Source: Kitasatospora sp. MAA4 (GTDB lineage Bacteria; Actinomycetota; Actinomycetes; Streptomycetales; Streptomycetaceae). Taken from it: a stretch of 64,000 nucleotides of DNA. Of the stretch, positions 8,345-16,144 are shown one piece after another. Where the stretch lies: contig NZ_JARZAI010000012.1 in NCBI RefSeq assembly GCF_029893355.1, positions 62,001 to 126,000 of the forward strand, written 5' to 3'. The translations under genes and the position numbers were made by a program. The stretch's first letter is position 1. Each line of letters opens with the position of its first letter. The notes beneath the pieces are model-generated. The model was not told the DNA's origin. It searched no databases and saw nothing but the letters and a program-made list of their open reading frames with translations.

Positions 8345-9283
8345 ATGAGAGCGGTGGTCACCGGCGGGTGCGGATTCATCGGATCCCATGTGGTCGACCG
8401 GCTGCTGTCGGCGGGCCACGAGGTGACCGTCGTCGACAGCGCGCCGGCTGGAAGCGCGGCGGCCCGGACCAACCCGGCCGCCACGTACGTCCAGGCCGAC
8501 GTCCTCGACGCGCGCGGGCTGACCGCCGCGCTGGACGGCGCCGAGACGGTGTTCCACCTCGCTGCGGCGGCCAACGTCGACCAGGTCGCCGCCGATCCCG
8601 TCCGCACCACCCGGCTGAACGTCGAGGGCACGGTGTGCGTCCTGGAGGCGGCCCGCCGCAGCGGCTGCGCACGCGTGGTCCTGGCCAGTACCGTCTGGGT
8701 GTACGGCGCGGCACACAGCGAACCCGGGGCGTCGGACGTCGAGCTCACCGAGGACGTCCCGTTCGACCTCCGCCGCACCGGGCACCTCTACGTGGCGGGC
8801 AAACTCGCCTCCGAGCTCGCGGTGCACAGCTACCACGACCTCTACGGCCAGCACTACACGATCCTGCGGTACGGCATCCCGTACGGGCCGCGGATGCGGG
8901 ACGAGCTGGTCATCGCCCGATTCGTGCGGGCCGCGCTGGCCGGAGACCCGATCACCATCGCCGGGGACGGCGGCCAGACCCGCAACTGGGTCTACGTCGA
9001 GGATCTCGCCGAGGCCCACGTGCGGGCTCTGTCCCCGGCGGCGCAGGACCAGACCATCGCGCTGGAGGGCGACACGGCGGTGTCGATCAGGGAGGTCGCC
9101 GACACGGTGGGCGAGCTGCTCGGCCCGCTCACCATCGAACACGTCCCGGCCCGCGCCGCCGACTACAGCGGCCGGCCGATCTCCAACGCGAAGGCGAAGC
9201 GGCTGCTGGAATGGTCGCCGAGCACCCGGTTCGCCGACGGGGTCAGCCGCTACATCGACTGGTACCGGTCGACCCAGGCCTGA
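8345..9283 (+). CDS. NAD-dependent epimerase/dehydratase (extended SDR)
   Basis: This 312-residue extended SDR begins MRAVVTGGCGFIGSHVVDRL, with the TGGxGFIGS nucleotide-binding loop. The catalytic Tyr-x-x-x-Lys is visible in LYVAGKLASEL, with the serine in LASTVWVYG. RYGIPYGPRM and RNWVYVEDLAEAHV are typical of nucleotide-sugar 4-epimerases and dehydratases. It follows the aminotransferase by 9 bases and is followed by the glycosyltransferase after 11 bases, so the three are surely co-transcribed. It likely prepares an NDP-sugar for the neighbours. Confidence 0.9.
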   Translation: MRAVVTGGCGFIGSHVVDRLLSAGHEVTVVDSAPAGSAAARTNPAATYVQADVLDARGLTAALDGAETVFHLAAAANVDQVAADPVRTTRLNVEGTVCVLEAARRSGCARVVLASTVWVYGAAHSEPGASDVELTEDVPFDLRRTGHLYVAGKLASELAVHSYHDLYGQHYTILRYGIPYGPRMRDELVIARFVRAALAGDPITIAGDGGQTRNWVYVEDLAEAHVRALSPAAQDQTIALEGDTAVSIREVADTVGELLGPLTIEHVPARAADYSGRPISNAKAKRLLEWSPSTRFADGVSRYIDWYRSTQA

Positions 9284-9294
9284 GCGGAGGCACC

Positions 9295-10380
9295 GTGCCA
9301 CATGCGCTGCTGCTCTCCGGCTCCCTCGGGCAGGGCCACGACGTGATGGCCGAGGCCTGCGCCGACACCCTGCGTGGCCGGGGGTGGAGCACCGAGACGG
9401 TGGATGCGATGGGACTGCTCGGACCGGCCGGTGCCACCGCCGGGGAGGCCGTCTTCCGCCGGATGCTCGCCCTGCCAGGCCTCTACGACGCCTTCCACTT
9501 CTCCGCGCTGCGGCCCGGCACCCGGCTCGCGTTGCTGGCCGAGTCGGCCGCCCGCTCCCGGCTGGTCCCCGAGGTGCGCAGGCTGCTGGAGCACCGGCCG
9601 GCCGAGCTGGTGGTCTCGGTCTTCCCGACCGCGGCGTCCGCCGTCAACCGGCTCCGCGACCGGTGGCCGGGGATGGTCCATGTGGTCTTCTGCACCGACG
9701 TGACGCCGCACCGGCTGTGGGTGCAGGACGGTACGGACCTCTTCCTGGTCACTTCCGAGGTCGCGGCCTGCGCGGTGCGCCGCTACCGACCGGAGGCCAG
9801 GATCGCGGTGGTCCCCCCGCCGCTGCGGGCCGGCTTCTACACCCCGCCCACCCGAGCCGGGGCGCGGGCCGAACTCGGGATCCCGCAGGAGGCGCGGTGC
9901 GTTCTGCTGATGTCGGGCGCCTGGGGGCTCGGCCCGGTCGCCGAGACCGCCCGCGCGCTGGCTGCGGCCGGGCCGCACGTGCTGGCTGTGGCGGGCCGCA
10001 ACCAGCGGCTCGAAACCCGGCTCCGCGAGGCCGCACGCCACGAGCCCCGCCTGCACTCCTTCGGCTACACCGAGCGCATCCCCGCCCTGATGACGGCCGC
10101 CGACCTGGTGGTCACCAGTTCGGGCGACACCTGCAGCGAGGCCCGCGGCCTCGGCCGTCGACTGCTCCTGCTGGACGTGGTCCAGGGCCACGGCCGCGAC
10201 AACCTCCAACACGAACTGGAACTCGGCCGGGCCGATGTCACCTCGGCCCGCCCGCACGAGGTTGTCCGCAACGCCCTAGCCGTCCTGGCCGACACCGCGC
10301 CGGTGCCCCCCAGCCAACCGCCGTCCCGGGCTCCCTGGGAGAACGCCTTCGCCGCAGCCCTCGCCCCCTTCTTCGGGTGA
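9295..10380 (+). CDS. Glycosyltransferase (MurG/MGDG synthase-like, GT-B fold)
   Basis: The start is the GTG at 9295 (GCGGAGG just before), giving 361 residues. The N-terminal HALLLSGSLGQGHDVMAEAC is the glycine-rich acceptor loop seen in MGDG synthases and MurG. The C-terminal Rossmann half has LLMSGAWGLGPVAETARAL and the donor-binding region SFGYTERIPALMTAADLVVT followed by SSGDTCSEA, where MurG-type enzymes carry GxxT-x-x-E. No signal peptide is seen, so it should act at the inner face of the membrane on a lipid or small acceptor. It ends the forward operon. Confidence 0.82.
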   Translation: MPHALLLSGSLGQGHDVMAEACADTLRGRGWSTETVDAMGLLGPAGATAGEAVFRRMLALPGLYDAFHFSALRPGTRLALLAESAARSRLVPEVRRLLEHRPAELVVSVFPTAASAVNRLRDRWPGMVHVVFCTDVTPHRLWVQDGTDLFLVTSEVAACAVRRYRPEARIAVVPPPLRAGFYTPPTRAGARAELGIPQEARCVLLMSGAWGLGPVAETARALAAAGPHVLAVAGRNQRLETRLREAARHEPRLHSFGYTERIPALMTAADLVVTSSGDTCSEARGLGRRLLLLDVVQGHGRDNLQHELELGRADVTSARPHEVVRNALAVLADTAPVPPSQPPSRAPWENAFAAALAPFFG

Positions 10381-10406
10381 GGCGAGCTTCTTCGGGTGAG
10401 GCGGGC

Positions 10407-11132
10407 TCAGAGCCCGTGGTCGCGGAGCGGGCCGACCTCCAGGCCGCGATTTCGGCAGTGCTCCACCGCCAAGGGCAGTGCGCCGAGCGCCGAGCGCCAC
10501 GCACCCTGCGCCGAGGTGCAGTCGGAGTCGTGCAGCAGCAGCGTGGCCCTGCCCCGCAGTTCGGGGCGGAGCGTCTCGTACACCGAGGCCGGCGAGGCGC
10601 GGGCCGTCCAGTCCCGGCCCCAGCCCGTCCACAGCACCGGCCGCAGCCCCGATCGCCGGGCGGCCCCGAGCAACCCGCTGGTCAGCACGCCGTACGGAGG
10701 GCGGAACCAGCGCGGCCGGGCCCCGCAGTACGCGGTGACGGCCTCGGCGGTGCGACGGAGTTCGGCGAGGTCGCGGGCGGGGTGCGGCCACCACGGCTGT
10801 CGGTGGTACCAGCCGTGCACGGCGACCTCGTGGCCGCGCTCGACCAGCTCGCGCCCGAGACCGGGGGCCCGCTCGAGCATGCTGCCGAGCAGGAAGAAGG
10901 TGGCCCGCACGTCCAGTTCGTCCAGCGCCGCCAGGAAGTACGGCGTGCTCCGCGGATCGGGCCCGTCGTCGAAGGTGAGCGCCACGTGCGTCGCAGTGCC
11001 GTACCCGGCGAGCCCCCGGCAGACGCTGCGCCGGACCACCCCGAGCCGGCCGGCGGCGGGGGCCAGCTGGAGCACCTCCACCGCGGCGGCGGCGCCGGCC
11101 CCGGCGAGCAGGGCCCGGCCCGCGCCGGGCAT
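10407..11132 (-). CDS. Polysaccharide deacetylase (NodB homology domain)
   Basis: This 241-residue protein starts at the ATG at 11132, which overlaps the TGA of the upstream SDR (TGATG), so the two are translationally coupled. It carries the NodB motifs: HVALTFDDGPDPRSTPYF (catalytic and metal Asp), the metal-binding HEVAVHGWYH, and RWFRPPYGVL. An N-terminal hydrophobic stretch (RALLAGAGAAAAVEVLQL) may anchor it to the membrane. Family enzymes remove N-acetyl groups from surface sugars. It converges with the glycosyltransferase at 10380, separated by 26 bases. Confidence 0.85.
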   Translation of the reverse strand: MPGAGRALLAGAGAAAAVEVLQLAPAAGRLGVVRRSVCRGLAGYGTATHVALTFDDGPDPRSTPYFLAALDELDVRATFFLLGSMLERAPGLGRELVERGHEVAVHGWYHRQPWWPHPARDLAELRRTAEAVTAYCGARPRWFRPPYGVLTSGLLGAARRSGLRPVLWTGWGRDWTARASPASVYETLRPELRGRATLLLHDSDCTSAQGAWRSALGALPLAVEHCRNRGLEVGPLRDHGL

Positions 11133-11899
11133 CAGTCGAACCGGCCGGCGAGGCGGCGGAACAGCGCGGGCGCGGTGCCGTGCAGCCGCTCGGGCACCCT
11201 CAGCCAACCGGGCACCACCAGCTCCTCCCGGCGCCCGGTCAGCAGGGCGAGCACGGCTTCGGCGATCCGCTCCGGGGGCACCGGGCGCGGCCGATCCCGG
11301 TGGTAGGGGGTGCCGCGTCGGCTGAAGTACGGCGTGTCGACCACACCGGGAAGCAGCAGCCGGACCCGGACGCCGGTGCCCCGCAGTTCGTAGCGCAGGC
11401 TCTCCGCGAACATGCCCAGCGCCGCCTTGGTCGCCGAGTACACGGCCTCCTCACGGACGCCGAGGCGGCCGACGATCGAGCCGGTCAGGACGAGGCACCC
11501 GCTGCCGCGCTCCACCATCTCGGGCAGCAGGACCCGGGCCAGCCGCAGCGGCGCGGTCAGGTTGAGCGTCACCATGTGGTTGAGCCGATCGAGTGGCATT
11601 CCGGTGAACGGTCCGCGCCAGCCGACGCCCGCGTTGGCGATCAGCGCGTCGACGCGCCCGGACACCGCGAGCGCACGGCGGGCCAGCTCCTCCGGTCCGT
11701 CGGACTCCGAGAGGTCGACGGGCAGCGCGGTGCCACCCGTCCGGCGCGCGATCTCGGCCAGCCGGACGGTGTCGGTACCGGAGAGCAGCGGGTACCAGCC
11801 CGCCCTGGCCAGCCGTGCGCAGGTGGCCGCCCCGATGCCGGAGGACGCACCGGTCACCAGCGCGACCGGTCGCCCGTCGGCCGCCGAGTCCTTCGTCAT
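11132..11899 (-). CDS. Short-chain dehydrogenase/reductase
   Basis: This 255-residue classical SDR starts at the ATG at 11899, preceded by GGTGGAGGG; longer starts would overlap the upstream transporter gene. It has VALVTGASSGIGAATCARLA (cofactor loop), NAGVG, the catalytic Ser in LVLTGSIVGRLG and the Tyr-x-x-x-Lys in VYSATKAALGM. The C-terminal extension (HGTAPALFRRLAGRF) resembles DltE/SDR family members acting on membrane-associated substrates. It sits between the EamA-like transporter and the deacetylase in one reverse operon. Confidence 0.87.
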   Translation of the reverse strand: MTKDSAADGRPVALVTGASSGIGAATCARLARAGWYPLLSGTDTVRLAEIARRTGGTALPVDLSESDGPEELARRALAVSGRVDALIANAGVGWRGPFTGMPLDRLNHMVTLNLTAPLRLARVLLPEMVERGSGCLVLTGSIVGRLGVREEAVYSATKAALGMFAESLRYELRGTGVRVRLLLPGVVDTPYFSRRGTPYHRDRPRPVPPERIAEAVLALLTGRREELVVPGWLRVPERLHGTAPALFRRLAGRFD

Positions 11900-11909
11900 G
11901 CCCTCCACC

Positions 11910-12839
11910 TCACCCGTCCTGGCCCATGCCGTCCCCGGCATCCGTACCAAGCCACCGTCGCACGGAGGCTGATCGTCCGCCCGGCCGCGAGCCGGTGGCC
12001 GCCGGCCGCGGCCGAGCCGGTTCGATCTCGCCGAACCGGGACAGTACGAGCGCGCCGCCGACCGCGACGGCGAAGCCGATCACCGCCGACCAGCCGAACC
12101 CCGGGCGCGCCCGGTCCCCCAGCAGGGCCACCCCGATCAGCCCCGGCACCAGGGTCTCGCCGACGACCACGGCGGCCGTCGCGATGGTCACCGAGCCCCG
12201 CTGCAGGGCGAGGGCGAAGCAGAGGTACCCGCCGAGGCCGCCGATCATCAGCGCGTACGTCGCGGCGTCCGTGGCCATGGCCACCAGGGAGGAGTGGTCC
12301 AGCACCCGCACAGCCAGGTTGACCGCGCCGAAGCCCAGCCCGGCGAGCAGCCCGAGGGCCGCCGCCACGGCGTTGCCGCGCCGGTGCCCCAGCGGGAGGC
12401 TGAACAGCAGCACGGCGGCGGTCGCGGCCAGCAGGGTGAGTTTGAACTCCGTCCCGACGTGTCTGCTGCCCTCGGGCCCCGAGCTGAGCGCCAGCATCGC
12501 CAGGCCCGCGACCACGGCCGCGATGCCGACCAGGTCGCGCCGGGCCAGCCTGCCCCCGAGCAGCCAGACGGCCGCCCCCGCGGTCACCGCCAGGCTCGCG
12601 CTGGTCACCGCTTGGACGACGAACAGCGGGAGCCGGTGCAGGGCGACCACGACCAGTCCGAAGCCGAGGATGTCCAGGCCCGTCCCCAGCAGGAACAGCC
12701 GGGACCGGGCCACCCGGGCCAGCAGGCGCAGGCCGGGCCGGTTCTCCTCGGGCATCGTGTGCGCGCCACGGGCCTGGAGGACGGACCCGAAGCCGTAGCA
12801 GAGGGTGGCGATCAGGGCGGTGACAAGTCCGAGAAGCAT
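11910..12839 (-). CDS. EamA/DMT-type integral membrane transporter
   Basis: This 309-residue protein has about nine to ten hydrophobic segments (LLGLVTALIATLCYGFGSVL, LLGTGLDILGFGLVVVAL, LVGIAAVVAGLAMLALSS and others), the pattern of drug/metabolite or NIPA-like transporters. The N-terminal ATLCYGFGSVLQARGA is typical of DMT proteins annotated in actinomycetes. It is the first gene of the reverse operon with the SDR and deacetylase. It may move a lipid-linked or small sugar product; this is inference from position. Confidence 0.78.
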   Translation of the reverse strand: MLLGLVTALIATLCYGFGSVLQARGAHTMPEENRPGLRLLARVARSRLFLLGTGLDILGFGLVVVALHRLPLFVVQAVTSASLAVTAGAAVWLLGGRLARRDLVGIAAVVAGLAMLALSSGPEGSRHVGTEFKLTLLAATAAVLLFSLPLGHRRGNAVAAALGLLAGLGFGAVNLAVRVLDHSSLVAMATDAATYALMIGGLGGYLCFALALQRGSVTIATAAVVVGETLVPGLIGVALLGDRARPGFGWSAVIGFAVAVGGALVLSRFGEIEPARPRPAATGSRPGGRSASVRRWLGTDAGDGMGQDG

Positions 12840-13167
12840 GGTCCCTTTCGGCGTTCAGGGAGGCGGTCCACCTGAGAACCAGTCTTCACCCGGCACCGGC
12901 GCCGCGCAGCCCCGAGTCCTTGCCGACACGATCAGCCGGGCTCGGCCGAGCCCGGCTGGAAGGCCGAGAGCAGAGGCCGTCACTGCCGCCTCACGCAGCA
13001 GCGACTCTGCGGATGACAGGTCCTTACGGACCTTTGCCATTGCCCTTTTGGACACTTGACCGCCTACGAAAGGCCATGAGAAGGTCAAGATCTCGAAGGG
13101 AAAATCAGAAAGGCAGGGCCTGTGCTATTCAGGATAGGCGCCACGCCGATTCCTGTAGGGATTCTCA
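12840..13167. other. Intergenic region before the RiPP/NRPS-like cluster
   Basis: About 330 bases separate the transporter start (-) from the first cluster gene (+), so this is a divergent promoter region. It contains a small palindrome, AGGTCC-TTAC-GGACCT (13018-13033), and directly after it the 14-base element shared with the upstream region of the adenylation gene. Short frames here show no protein-like features. Confidence 0.45.
13041..13060 (+). promoter_or_regulatory. Shared promoter/operator element, copy 1
   Basis: TGCCCTTTTGGACA followed by CTTGAC lies 108 bases before the GTG at 13168. The same 14-mer followed by TTGAC recurs at 16063-16081, 64 bases before the adenylation gene. 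The TTGAC end could serve as a -35 box, although no good -10 box follows here. It marks a probable cluster-specific control site. Confidence 0.5.
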
Positions 13168-13791
13168 GTGTTGGCGATTGAAACCTCGAATCTTAACTCC
13201 ACGCCTGAAATGAGGTCTTTCCCGTCCCCGAACATCGACGTCCGGCGCCCGGTGGCCACGCTGGGGCCTGCGGGGACGGACTCGGCACATGAGGCATGCA
13301 GGTATTTCTCTGATGTGATCATGTTGCCGACGGTTTCGGCGGTCATGGAATACGCCGAGCGGGAGTCCGTCCTCGCCCTCGTGCCGGCCGGCCACCTGGC
13401 TATTTCGGACAATGTCCTGCGTGACAGCTGGGTGAGCCTGCATTTCCGCTTCCAGGGGCGTATGAGCCTGGTCGGTCTCTGGGAGAGCCCCACCAAGACG
13501 ATGTCTGCTGCCCTCAACGTCGACCGTGTGGGCGCCGCCTCCGAGGTCCGCAGCGTCGCCTTGCATCCGGCCACCATGGCCTTCGCCCAGAAGGTCTTTC
13601 CAGCAGACGCGGAGCTCCGGTTCTGCGATTCCAAGCCGATCGCGGTGCGGTTGGCGGAGGAAGGCCACGTCGATGCCTGTGTCGGATCGCTGGACGTCGT
13701 CCAGCGGACGGCCAGGCTCCGTCCCGTTGGAGAGTTCGAGCCGACCATGATCTGGTGTCTCTACTCCGGCTCCGGGCACCTGAAATCTTAG
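13168..13791 (+). CDS. Prephenate decarboxylase-like protein (BacA/AerD/SalX type)
   Basis: This 207-residue protein starts with GTG at 13168 behind TAGGGA; ATG 13210 is an alternative. It contains a prephenate-dehydratase-type fold with the signature VATLGPAGTDSAHEA (residues about 29-43) near the N-terminus and no ACT domain. Size and motif match BacA of bacilysin synthesis and its relatives, which decarboxylate prephenate without aromatising the ring. Together with the BacB-like bicupin at 23549 it suggests a dihydro- or tetrahydrotyrosine/anticapsin-type building block. It could instead be a dehydratase making phenylpyruvate; the active-site residues that separate the two were not resolvable by eye. 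Confidence 0.7.
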   Translation: MLAIETSNLNSTPEMRSFPSPNIDVRRPVATLGPAGTDSAHEACRYFSDVIMLPTVSAVMEYAERESVLALVPAGHLAISDNVLRDSWVSLHFRFQGRMSLVGLWESPTKTMSAALNVDRVGAASEVRSVALHPATMAFAQKVFPADAELRFCDSKPIAVRLAEEGHVDACVGSLDVVQRTARLRPVGEFEPTMIWCLYSGSGHLKS

Positions 13792-13822
13792 TGCAGAATC
13801 ATGAAAGTTGGTTGAGTCAAAA

Positions 13823-14863
13823 GTGAGTGACGCGAAGGCGAACCGTTCGAACATCCGGTTCATCGACACCCGGTCGGCTCCCGAGGCGTTCGGTCCGGCC
13901 CCGGATCTGGCTGCCGTGAGCGCCCTGCTCGAGATAGGACAGCGTCTCGGAATCCTGCCCTATTTCGAACGCGATGAGGTGGTGGAGGCCGCTGCGCTGG
14001 CCGCTGACGTGAATCTTCCCGTCGCCGGCGTGGAGATGTTGCTGACGACCTACGAGGCCGCCGCCATCATCAACAAGGTTCCCGGCCGCGAAGGTGCCTT
14101 CCGCGCCGCGCCCTCGTTCCCGACGCTCTGCTACCAGGCCGGCTACCTCTCGTGGGCGCTCAACGCGAACCGGCCGTTCATCGAGCACGCCCGCGAGTTC
14201 CTTGAGGACGCCGAGTCGGCTCGCAAGAAATACCACCGGGACATGGAGCAGGTGGCGGTCTCTTCCGAGTGGCAGGGATCGATGGCGTTTTATCCGTCGC
14301 TGGTCTCGTTCGTTCTGGAGGCCAAGCCCACTCGGATCGTCGACTTGGGCGCGGGTACGGCCAGGATGCTCGTCGACGTCCTCCAGCAGTTGCCGGACGC
14401 CACCGGGGTGGCCCTGGATCTGGCGCACGACGCCTGTGCGGCCGCCGAGGTTCTCGCCGAATCCGGCGGTGTCGCCGACCGGCTGACGGTCGTGGAGAGG
14501 TCCATCCAGTCCCTCGCCACGGATGACGCCATCCTGGCGGGAGCCGACATGATCACGGCGGGATTCGTTTTCCACGACATGCTGCCCGAAGAGGAAGCCA
14601 CCGCGGACGCGGTGCTGCGGAACTGCCGGGCCGCACTGCCCGAAGGCGGCATCCTGGCCATCACCGACGCCGTCCCGTACGCGGTGACCGGCTGGGAGCG
14701 ACGTTTCAGCGCCCTGGTCACCTACATGCACCAGCAGTTCATGGGACGGAAGCTCCTCACGGAGTCGGAGTGGGGCGACAAGCTGTCGAACGCCGGCTTC
14801 TCCGACGTTCAGTGCATACGGCAGTCCTCCCCGACAGGGCGTCTCTTCATAGCCACTGCCTGA
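13823..14863 (+). CDS. SAM-dependent methyltransferase (class I, with N-terminal dimerisation domain)
   Basis: This gene encodes about 346 residues from the GTG at 13823; a TTG at 13808 is an in-frame alternative and neither has a strong ribosome binding site. The N-terminal 130 residues are helical and resemble the dimerisation domain of natural-product O-methyltransferases (ALLEIGQRLGILPYF). The SAM-binding motif is TRIVDLGAGTARMLVDVL, followed by GVALDLAHDAC and GGILAITDAVPYA. The HDM in GFVFHDMLPEEE corresponds to the usual post-motif region. It lies 31 bases after the BacA-like gene and 8 bases before the flavin monooxygenase, in one operon. The substrate is unknown. Confidence 0.82.
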   Translation: MSDAKANRSNIRFIDTRSAPEAFGPAPDLAAVSALLEIGQRLGILPYFERDEVVEAAALAADVNLPVAGVEMLLTTYEAAAIINKVPGREGAFRAAPSFPTLCYQAGYLSWALNANRPFIEHAREFLEDAESARKKYHRDMEQVAVSSEWQGSMAFYPSLVSFVLEAKPTRIVDLGAGTARMLVDVLQQLPDATGVALDLAHDACAAAEVLAESGGVADRLTVVERSIQSLATDDAILAGADMITAGFVFHDMLPEEEATADAVLRNCRAALPEGGILAITDAVPYAVTGWERRFSALVTYMHQQFMGRKLLTESEWGDKLSNAGFSDVQCIRQSSPTGRLFIATA

Positions 14864-14871
14864 GACGAACG

Positions 14872-16017
14872 ATGACAGCGAGGTTCCACTGGTTCCTGCC
14901 GACGGCCGGAGACAGCCGGTCACTGGCCGTCGGCACGCACGGTACCCACGGGCCCGGCGAGCGGGCGGAGCGAGCCCACGAGGGCGGCGCGGACCGGTTC
15001 CGGGCACCGGACATCGGTTATCTCGGGCTGGTCGCCCGGGCGGTGGAGCAGCTCGGATTCGACGCGGTGCTCACTCCCACGGGCACATGGTTCGAAGACG
15101 CCTGGCTGACCACCGCGACACTGCTCCACCAGACCGAGCGGTTGAAGTTCCTGGTCGCCTTCCGGCCGGGTCTGGTGTCACCTACGCTCACCGCCCAGAT
15201 GGCGGCGACTTTCCAGCGGCTTTCCAAGGGAAGGCTGCTGCTGAACGTGGTCGCGGGCGGGGAGAGCGCGGAGCAGGCCCGGTTCGGCGATTATCTGTCC
15301 AAGGATCAGAGATATGCCCAGACCGGAGAGTTCCTGACCGTCCTTCGAGGCGCGTGGAGCGGCACGCCGTTCGACTTCAAGGGCGAGTACTACGACGTGC
15401 GGGGGGCGACGGTTTCCGAACCGCCGAACCCGCTGCCCACGGTGTACTTCGGCGGGTCCTCCGACCCGGCGGGGGTGGTCGCGGCTCGTCATGCAGACGT
15501 GTACCTGACCTGGGGCGAGCCGCCCGACCAGGTAGCGCAGAAGATCGCGTGGATCCGCAGGCTCGCCGATGAGGAGGGGCGTCGCGTACGTTTCGGGATC
15601 CGGTTCCACGTGATTTCCCGGGACAGCTCCGCAGAGGCGCGGACAGTCGCGCAGCGCCTGCTGAACAAGATGGACCCCGCTCAGGTGGGAAAGGTGCAGA
15701 GCGTCCTGGCCGGCATCGAATCGACCGGCCAGGCCCGGCAGCGGGCGCTGACAGAGAGGTTTCTGTCCAGTCGGGACTCCACAGACCTGGAGATCTATCC
15801 GAACATCTGGGCGGGAGTCGGGCTGCTCCGCGGGGGAGTGGGCACCGCACTGGTGGGCAGCCACGTCGAGGTGGCCGACCGGATCGAGGAGTACGCCGCG
15901 CTGGGCATCGAGGAGTTCATCCTCTCCGGATTTCCGCATTTGGAAGAAGCGTACTGGGTCGGCGAAGGGGTACTGCCTGAGCTGCGGCGCCGCGGGTTGG
16001 CCTCGGCTCTGCAGTAG
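14872..16017 (+). CDS. LLM-class flavin-dependent monooxygenase (SsuD-like)
   Basis: This 381-residue protein starts at the ATG at 14872. It shows the luciferase-like TIM barrel of the alkanesulfonate monooxygenase group: FHWFLPTAGDSR near the start, LKFLVAFRPGLVSPTLTAQM, GRLLLNVVAGGE, RYAQTGEFLTVLRGAW, and YFGGSSDPAGVVAARHADVY. It uses FMNH2 from a separate reductase to oxidise its substrate. A tail with EYAALGIEEFILSGFPHLEE is well conserved in the family. It is the third gene of the first cluster operon and ends just before the shared element at 16063. Confidence 0.85.
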   Translation: MTARFHWFLPTAGDSRSLAVGTHGTHGPGERAERAHEGGADRFRAPDIGYLGLVARAVEQLGFDAVLTPTGTWFEDAWLTTATLLHQTERLKFLVAFRPGLVSPTLTAQMAATFQRLSKGRLLLNVVAGGESAEQARFGDYLSKDQRYAQTGEFLTVLRGAWSGTPFDFKGEYYDVRGATVSEPPNPLPTVYFGGSSDPAGVVAARHADVYLTWGEPPDQVAQKIAWIRRLADEEGRRVRFGIRFHVISRDSSAEARTVAQRLLNKMDPAQVGKVQSVLAGIESTGQARQRALTERFLSSRDSTDLEIYPNIWAGVGLLRGGVGTALVGSHVEVADRIEEYAALGIEEFILSGFPHLEEAYWVGEGVLPELRRRGLASALQ

Positions 16018-16062
16018 GGCCTGGGCCCCCATTGCCTCAAAGGGCATGCGGGAATCGTGTAC

Positions 16063-16081
16063 TGCCCTTTTGGACATTGAC
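16063..16081 (+). promoter_or_regulatory. Shared promoter/operator element, copy 2
   Basis: TGCCCTTTTGGACA followed by TTGAC repeats the element at 13041. Here it is also the right arm of an inverted repeat: AAAGGGCA (16039-16046) faces TGCCCTTT (16063-16070) across 16 bases. TTGACG (16077-16082) with a 17-base spacer leads to AACTAT (16100-16105), a possible weak -10 box, about 40 bases before the adenylation start. Confidence 0.5.
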
Positions 16082-16144
16082 GGTCCAGGATGATCATGGA
16101 ACTATCTTCATCAGAAAGACCGAGTACCTGATGGGAGGGAAGTC

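Noticed and set aside
7061..9301. 746-codon reverse-strand frame
   Set aside because: It lies opposite the aminotransferase and epimerase genes, which have clear family motifs and ribosome binding sites; its own translation has no domain.
12855..13088. Small reverse-strand frame of 77 codons in the divergent promoter region
   Set aside because: It has no convincing ribosome binding site or family feature, and it overlaps the shared regulatory element.
13168..13791. Reading the BacA-like gene as an ordinary prephenate dehydratase for phenylalanine synthesis
   Set aside because: It is too short, lacks the regulatory ACT domain, and sits in a cluster with a BacB-like bicupin; the dehydratase reading is kept only as an alternative.
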